Below are positions 60,046 to 64,000 of a stretch of DNA of 64,000 bases, one piece after another. Each line of letters opens with the position of its first letter. The first letter of the stretch is position 1. The notes under the pieces are model-generated. The model did no database searches and had not been told where the DNA came from. It was given only the letters and a program-made list of their open reading frames with translations. The stretch covers positions 21,543-85,542 of the forward strand of contig CACZOA010000023.1 of assembly GCA_902782665.1 (NCBI GenBank). Direction: 5' to 3'. The DNA is from an uncultured Bacteroidales bacterium (lineage in GTDB: Bacteria; Bacteroidota; Bacteroidia; Bacteroidales; Paludibacteraceae). The position numbers and the translations under genes were made by a program.

Positions 60046-60145
60046 ACCGTCTTTTATAAGACAAGATTAAGTAGTAATATTTCAGTTCGTTTTATGTGAT
60101 TAATTATCCAAGCATTTCTATGGGAATAGAGGTGCTTGTTTTTTT
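60046..60145 (+). ncRNA. Candidate small RNA of about 100 nt
   Basis: A -7-like TATATTCG (60037-60044) with CTTG about 22 bp upstream is followed by a short hairpin GTCTT-TTAT-AAGAC (60049-60062) and ends in a strong terminator: 12-bp stem 60110-60121/60126-60137 (two U-G pairs), GGGA loop, GTTTTTTT. No gene precedes that terminator on this strand, so a separate short transcript is the simplest reading. Start and length are estimates. Confidence 0.55.
60110..60145 (+). terminator. Strong intrinsic terminator with no upstream gene
   Basis: AAGCATTTCTAT/ATAGAGGTGCTT forms 12 pairs with two U-G wobbles, tetraloop GGGA, then G and seven T. Orientation is +. Confidence 0.85.
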
Positions 60146-60154
60146 GTATAATGC

Positions 60155-60233
60155 TATGGAGTTCAAAGCACGATAAAATGAAGATTGTCAAGGACGGAAC
60201 TCCCTAACCGTCCCCTCTGCAGTGCGATCCATA
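60155..60233 (+). other. Nested three-helix intergenic element with an alternative helix
   Basis: TATGGA pairs with TCCATA (60155-60160, 60228-60233), GCAC with GTGC (60068-60071 counted as 60168-60171, 60222-60225), and GGACGG with CCGTCC (60192-60197, 60208-60213). GGAGTTC (60158-60164) can instead pair with GAACTCC (60197-60203), which excludes the outer helix. It has no T tract. It may be part of a leader RNA or a DNA element; strand is a guess. Confidence 0.45.
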
Positions 60234-60381
60234 GACGAGCATTTTTTAAATTTCGCATGAAGACTTCATGAATATTAAACCTGCATGAAAACTGAATAAA
60301 TTTAAATTAAAAAATGTTAAAAGTTGTTGAGTAGCATAGTTTATTTGTCTTTGAAAACTTTTTTATTATCTTTTTCTCTTA

Positions 60382-60389
60382 TAACTTTG
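60382..60389 (+). promoter_or_regulatory. -7 box for the DUF4301 gene
   Basis: TAACTTTG, exact consensus, 62 bp before the ATG at 60452. The nearest upstream TTTG is 28 bp away, longer than usual. Confidence 0.5.
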
Positions 60390-60451
60390 CATTGTTCGTG
60401 AAATAGGTTTAATTTTAGGACAAAGATTTAGGATACGCAAATTTTTAGGAT

Positions 60452-61966
60452 ATGACACAGGATGATTTGGATTTGCTGAAGCAGATGGGAATTTCAGAAG
60501 AAAAACTTTCGGAACAATTGGATTGTTTCAAAAACGGTTTTCCTTTTTTGAAGGTTGTGTGTGCAGCCACTGTAGAGGATGGAATTTTACATTTGTCTGA
60601 CAAAAGCAAAGATAAATATATCTCATTATGGAGAGAATATTTGGCTGCAGGTCATGATGTGTTGAAATTTACACCTGCATCTGGAGCAGCAAGCCGTATG
60701 TTCAAGGATTTGTTTGCTTTCAGAGATAGAGGAGGGGAGCCTCAAACAGACTTTGAGCAGAAGTTTATTAGCGAAATCCAGAAGTTTGCTTTTTATGAGC
60801 AGCTTAATAAAGTATGCTTGAAGAACGATGGAAAGAATGTTATGCGTCTTATCACAGAGAAGCGTTACACTAACGTTCTGGATGCGTTGCTTGAACAGAA
60901 TGGATTGAACTACAGATTCTTGCCAAAGGGTTTGATACAATTCCATAAAAATGATAAGGGTGTTCGCACTGCTTTTGAGGAACATTTGGCAGAAGGTGCG
61001 ATGTACGCGAAAAACAAAAATGGTATAGTTCGTTTGCATTTCACTGTGTCTGAGGATCACCTTACATATTTCAACAGATTGTTGTCTGAAAAGGTTGCTG
61101 AATACGAATATAATTTCGGAGTCCAATACGACGTCACTTTCTCTGTGCAGCGTCATAGCACAGATACTGTTGCTGTCGACGAGAATAATGAACCTTTCCG
61201 TTCCAGCAATGGAAAGATGGTCTTCCGCCCAGGTGGCCATGGAGCGTTGATTCAGAATCTTAATGATATCGACGCTGAAATTATCTTTATCAAGAATATC
61301 GACAATGTTGTGCCGGATGCTTTGAAACAGCCTACTGTTGAATATAAGGCTATGTTGGCTGGTGTCCTTGTCGAATATCAGGAGAAGATGTTCAAGTATT
61401 TGAGAAAGCTCAACAACGCTTCTGTCAGCGACAAGGAGTTGGATGAGATAGAGAAATTCGTAATTGAGAAGCTTCATGTAGACGCTGCTGATTGCCCTCT
61501 TCACCTGGCAAATAAGATTGAATACTTGAAGAAGAAGTTGGATCGTCCTATCCGCGTCTGCGGTATGGTCAAGAATGAGGGTGAGCCCGGTGGTGGACCT
61601 TACGTCGCAGTTAATCCTGACGGTAGCCATTCTCTTCAGATTCTTGAAAGCGCTCAGTTCGACAAGAATGATCCTGAGCAGATGACTATATTCAAGGAGG
61701 CTACTCATTTCAACCCTGTTGATCTCGTATGTGGAGTGAAAGACTATAAGGGCGACAAATATGATTTGACTAAGTTCGTCGATCCAAATACTGGTTTCAT
61801 CTCAAGCAAGAGCAAGGATGGCAAGGCATTGAAGGCACTTGAGCTTCCTGGTTTGTGGAACGGTGCGATGAGCGACTGGAACACAATCTTCGTGGAGGTG
61901 CCTATCGACACATTCAATCCAGTGAAGACAGTGAACGATCTTTTGAGAAAAGAGCATCAGATGTGA
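60452..61966 (+). CDS. DUF4301 family protein, GT-A-like
   Basis: 504 aa cytoplasmic protein of a family largely confined to Bacteroidota, no known function. The opening (MTQDDLDLLKQMGISEEKL) is typical. TPASGAASRMFK resembles the nucleotide loop of sugar-nucleotide pyrophosphorylases, and RPGGHGALIQNLNDIDAEII with FIKNIDNV resembles their substrate region, so a nucleotidyltransferase-like activity is plausible (inference). Divergent from the amidase-DUF4922 operon. A terminator follows at 61994-62040. Confidence 0.85.
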   Translation: MTQDDLDLLKQMGISEEKLSEQLDCFKNGFPFLKVVCAATVEDGILHLSDKSKDKYISLWREYLAAGHDVLKFTPASGAASRMFKDLFAFRDRGGEPQTDFEQKFISEIQKFAFYEQLNKVCLKNDGKNVMRLITEKRYTNVLDALLEQNGLNYRFLPKGLIQFHKNDKGVRTAFEEHLAEGAMYAKNKNGIVRLHFTVSEDHLTYFNRLLSEKVAEYEYNFGVQYDVTFSVQRHSTDTVAVDENNEPFRSSNGKMVFRPGGHGALIQNLNDIDAEIIFIKNIDNVVPDALKQPTVEYKAMLAGVLVEYQEKMFKYLRKLNNASVSDKELDEIEKFVIEKLHVDAADCPLHLANKIEYLKKKLDRPIRVCGMVKNEGEPGGGPYVAVNPDGSHSLQILESAQFDKNDPEQMTIFKEATHFNPVDLVCGVKDYKGDKYDLTKFVDPNTGFISSKSKDGKALKALELPGLWNGAMSDWNTIFVEVPIDTFNPVKTVNDLLRKEHQM

Positions 61967-61993
61967 TTTGAATTCACGTCGTGAGATATAAAA

Positions 61994-62040
61994 GAGGGTA
62001 TATCAAAATTGAATAATGGCGATATATCCTCCTTTTTTTT
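61994..62040 (+). terminator. Terminator after DUF4301
   Basis: GAGGGTATATC/GATATATCCTC (61994-62004 with 62021-62031; one G-U pair), 16-nt loop, then CTTTTTTTT. Confidence 0.85.
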
Positions 62041-62072
62041 ATCTTTTTTCAAACCTACACCATGATTTGGCG

Positions 62073-62080
62073 TACCTTTG
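62073..62080 (+). promoter_or_regulatory. -7 box for the WYL-exonuclease genes
   Basis: TACCTTTG, exact consensus, 29 bp before the ATG at 62110. Confidence 0.5.
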
Positions 62081-62109
62081 GCACATCTTTGTAGAAAAAA
62101 TCAAAGAAT

Positions 62110-63039
62110 ATGAAGAACAACGATAGAGGACAAAGTTTGATTAACAAGTATGTTTGGGTGATAGAGACCATTTATCGCAGACATAAGATATCATACAATG
62201 ATCTGAATGAACTATGGGTCAAAGATACTGATATCAGCAGAGGTAAGGATCTTCCCAAACGAACCTTTGACAATTGGCGTGTAGTCATAGGAGACATGTT
62301 TGGCATCGACATCTCCAATGAGAATTCCGGCAGATACCGCTATTATATCGAGAATGAGGAAGACATCAACGAGAATGGAATACGGTCGTGGCTCTACAAT
62401 GCCTTCTCTGTCAGCAATGCTCTGGCTAACAGTCAGAGTATAAAAGATCGTATTCTGTTGGAATATATCCCGTCGGGACAAGAATATCTGCATCCTATCA
62501 TCTCAGCCATGAAGGAGAACCGTGTGCTCAACATCACTTACCACAGCTATTGGAAAGATGTGGAAAGCAATTTCGATGTCCAGCCATATTGTGTGAAACT
62601 GTTCAGACAGAGATGGTATATGGTGGCAAAAAGCACCTATTATGACGAAGGTCCGAGGATATATTCATTAGACCGAATCCGTGAACTTAACACGAAAGAT
62701 GAGACTTTTGTCATGCCGAATGATTGGAATGCGGAGGATTATTTCAACGGATGTTTTGGCATCATAGCCGACCAGAGCGTAGAGAAGCAGATGGTCAAAT
62801 TGAAGGCGACGGCAATACAAGCCAAATATATTCGTGATCTGAAGATACATGAGTCGCAGAAAGAGATAGAACGCAATGAAGAGTACAGCATCTTCACATT
62901 CAACATCCGACCTCAGTTTGATTTCCAGCAGGAGATTTTGAAGAACGGGGAAGAGGTGGAAGTGCTGGAGCCGCAGTGGCTCAGAGAAGAGATTGCAGGA
63001 AAGATAAAAAGAATGTCAGACAGCTATAAGGAGGATTGA
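62110..63039 (+). CDS. WYL-domain transcriptional regulator
   Basis: 309 aa. An N-terminal helical region (about 1-85; possible winged helix, LPKRTFDNWRVVIGDMFGID) is followed by a WYL domain (about 135-205: ILNITYHSYW, VQPYCVKLFRQRWYMVAKS, RIYSLDRIREL) and a C-terminal WCX-like part (about 230-305, NAEDYFNGCFGI). WYL regulators sense ligands such as nucleic acids and often control defence and DNA-repair genes. It is 3 bp before the exonuclease gene and probably coregulated with it. Confidence 0.9.
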   Translation: MKNNDRGQSLINKYVWVIETIYRRHKISYNDLNELWVKDTDISRGKDLPKRTFDNWRVVIGDMFGIDISNENSGRYRYYIENEEDINENGIRSWLYNAFSVSNALANSQSIKDRILLEYIPSGQEYLHPIISAMKENRVLNITYHSYWKDVESNFDVQPYCVKLFRQRWYMVAKSTYYDEGPRIYSLDRIRELNTKDETFVMPNDWNAEDYFNGCFGIIADQSVEKQMVKLKATAIQAKYIRDLKIHESQKEIERNEEYSIFTFNIRPQFDFQQEILKNGEEVEVLEPQWLREEIAGKIKRMSDSYKED

Positions 63040-63042
63040 ATT

Positions 63043-63609
63043 ATGAAAGATATGAATAACAGATGGTATAAGGGACGACGTCACAACGCATCCGAACCGA
63101 AAGATTATCGAGTTGGACTAAGTGATTTTGCGGCGATCGATTTTGAGACAGCCAATTATGAACGCTCCTCAGTTTGCTCTGTTGGAATTGTGATTGTGAG
63201 AGACGGGGAGATTGTCGACCAGTTTTACTCGCTCATTCAGCCCGAGCCAAACTACTATAATTACCGTTGCAGCCAGGTGCATGGATTATGTTGTGAGGAT
63301 ACGGACGACGCGCCTGTGTTTCCCAAAGTGTGGGAGCAGGTAGAGCCACTGATAGAAGGACTCCCCCTCGTCGCCCACAACAAAAATTTTGATGAGAGCT
63401 GTTTGAAAGCCGTGTTCCAAGTTTACCAGATGGACTATCCTGATTATGAATTCTACGACACGTTATGGGCTGCCCGTCGAGCATTCCCATATCTGGAGAA
63501 CCATCAGCTTCACACCGTAGCGGCAGAGTGTGGCTACATCCTAGAAAACCATCATCACGCCCTTGCCGACGCTGAGGCTTGCGCATGGATAGCGAGGGAG
63601 ATACTGTGA
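63043..63609 (+). CDS. DEDDh 3'-5' exonuclease (DnaQ-like)
   Basis: 188 aa, single exonuclease domain. AIDFETANYE (Asp, Glu), VAHNKNFDESCL (Asp) and HHALADAEACAW (His, Asp) complete the DEDDh set. An N-terminal 25-residue basic stretch precedes it. Such stand-alone exonucleases serve in DNA repair or defence. Cotranscribed with the WYL regulator. A decayed copy of its last codons lies 200 bp downstream. Confidence 0.93.
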   Translation: MKDMNNRWYKGRRHNASEPKDYRVGLSDFAAIDFETANYERSSVCSVGIVIVRDGEIVDQFYSLIQPEPNYYNYRCSQVHGLCCEDTDDAPVFPKVWEQVEPLIEGLPLVAHNKNFDESCLKAVFQVYQMDYPDYEFYDTLWAARRAFPYLENHQLHTVAAECGYILENHHHALADAEACAWIAREIL

Positions 63610-63612
63610 GGA

Positions 63613-63647
63613 AATTATGAATTATAAATTATAAATTAAAAATTGGG
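63613..63647. repeat. Heptad-phased AT repeat after the exonuclease
   Basis: AATTATG-AATTATA-AATTATA-AATTAAA-AATTGGG: five 7-bp units in strict phase, beginning 3 bp after the stop codon. Same style as the three other heptad loci. Confidence 0.7.
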
Positions 63648-63806
63648 GTAAGTTGATAATTCTTAGTGGGTCAATTGTTCCATGCGATGGCAAATGACGC
63701 TTGAAAAAGTTGATGCTATGTGAAAATAGTTGGCTTTAGGTTGTGAAAATTGATTGTTTTGGATATATTTGAGGATATAAATATACAATGATCCGTATCT
63801 ATGGCT

Positions 63807-63860
63807 TATGTTCTTGCCGATGTTTAAGCTTGTGCATGGATTGCAAGGGAAATATTATAA
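63807..63860 (+). pseudogene. Decayed duplicate of the exonuclease 3' end
   Basis: Reading in frame from 63807: Y V L A D V stop A C A W I A R E I L stop, against ALADAEACAWIAREIL at the end of the intact exonuclease. The peptide ACAWIAREIL is identical, with synonymous DNA changes and one internal stop (63825-63827). The final stop (63858-63860) directly abuts the next ATG. The rest of this copy is missing. Confidence 0.85.
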
Positions 63861-64000
63861 ATGTATTATTATATGGAAATTATTGAATCACTATCCAATC
63901 GAGTAAAGGATGAAATAAATAGGACTACAATAAGTCTTCGAGAATACATAGGACTTCTTCATAATGAAGGAAGTTTTGTTATACCTGATTATCAGCGTGG
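63861..64000 (+). CDS. DUF262 (GmrSD-like) protein, 3' end outside the window
   Basis: Only the first 46 codons are visible, from ATG 63861 or the in-frame ATG 63873 (MEIIESLSNRVKDEINR). The segment SFVIPDYQRG is the hallmark N-terminal motif of DUF262 (ParB/GmrS-like NTPase-nuclease), found in type IV restriction and other phage-defence proteins. Its start follows directly on the stop of the exonuclease remnant. Length and downstream domains cannot be seen. Confidence 0.8.
   Translation, partial: MYYYMEIIESLSNRVKDEINRTTISLREYIGLLHNEGSFVIPDYQR

Larger units (their letters stand above)
59953..60451. other. 499-bp divergent region with a small RNA and structured element
   Basis: Contains the amidase promoter, a candidate sRNA unit (60037-60145), a nested hairpin element (60155-60233) and the DUF4301 -7 box (60382-60389). 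No protein-coding frame stands out. Confidence 0.7.

Noticed and set aside
60626-61708. 360-codon minus-strand frame within DUF4301
   Set aside because: The + strand carries the recognised family protein over its full length; the antisense frame has no recognisable motif.
1-64000. tRNA, rRNA, CRISPR and insertion-sequence search by eye
   Set aside because: I found no cloverleaf-like T-arm sequences, no evenly spaced repeat-spacer array and no transposase; a covariance-model scan would settle the tRNA point.

Overview
The window comes from a chromosome of the phylum Bacteroidota, most likely order Bacteroidales. The evidence is a TonB-dependent receptor paired with a DUF4249-type lipoprotein, a complete Bat (aerotolerance) operon, families largely confined to Bacteroidales (DUF4301, DUF4403, DUF4230, DUF4922), almost no Shine-Dalgarno sites, and repeated use of the Bacteroidetes promoter form TTTG-N19-23-TAnnTTTG. 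Base composition is moderately AT-rich. I saw no rRNA, tRNA, CRISPR array or insertion sequence.

Layout. 1-6.4 kb (+): the cut 5' end of rlmD, a tandem pair of membrane metallophosphoesterases, a Nif3-like protein, a coiled-coil zinc-ribbon protein and an unknown secreted protein. 6.5-10 kb (-): a TonB receptor and its partner lipoprotein. 10-12.2 kb: an AT-rich insert-like stretch with a lone AAA ATPase preceded by three repeats exactly 32 bp apart, a palindromic intergenic repeat and a small unknown gene. 12.2-13.5 kb (-): pepT. 13.5-21.9 kb (-): MoxR, DUF58, a membrane protein and BatA-B-C-D-E. 22-26.9 kb (-): two HU-like genes, one encoding HU + transmembrane segment + LysM-like domain, and ftsK. 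27-33.6 kb (-): DUF4230 lipoprotein and dapA, a two-gene chromate-type transporter, duplicated thioesterases, and the TrkH/TrkA potassium system. 33.7-37.5 kb (-): DUF4403, mazG, DUF2007, GT2. 37.6-40.1 kb: a small beta-barrel protein, a Cys-rich envelope protein and a secreted nuclease. 40.2-47 kb (-): tig, clpP, clpX, recQ and a sugar nucleotidyltransferase. 47.3-50 kb (+): two outer-membrane-type proteins, a radical SAM protein and a small HExxH membrane protein. 50-60 kb (-): an unknown secreted protein and a five-gene envelope-glycan operon (amidase/golvesin, GT2, unknown, DUF4922, SGNH esterase). 60-62 kb (+): a probable small RNA, a structured intergenic element and DUF4301. 62-64 kb (+): a WYL regulator, a DEDDh exonuclease, a decayed copy of that exonuclease's tail and the start of a DUF262 gene, which looks like the edge of a defence island.

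Most genes are housekeeping or envelope functions in long minus-strand operons closed by clear intrinsic terminators, several of which reuse a GAGACG/CGTCTC stem. The observations most worth following are the membrane-tethered HU-LysM protein beside ftsK; the uncharacterised amidase/GT2/DUF4922 operon facing DUF4301 across a region that itself looks transcribed; the 32-bp-phased repeats before the ATPase; degenerate 7-bp-phased repeats at four gene boundaries; and the partly duplicated exonuclease tail at the right edge.
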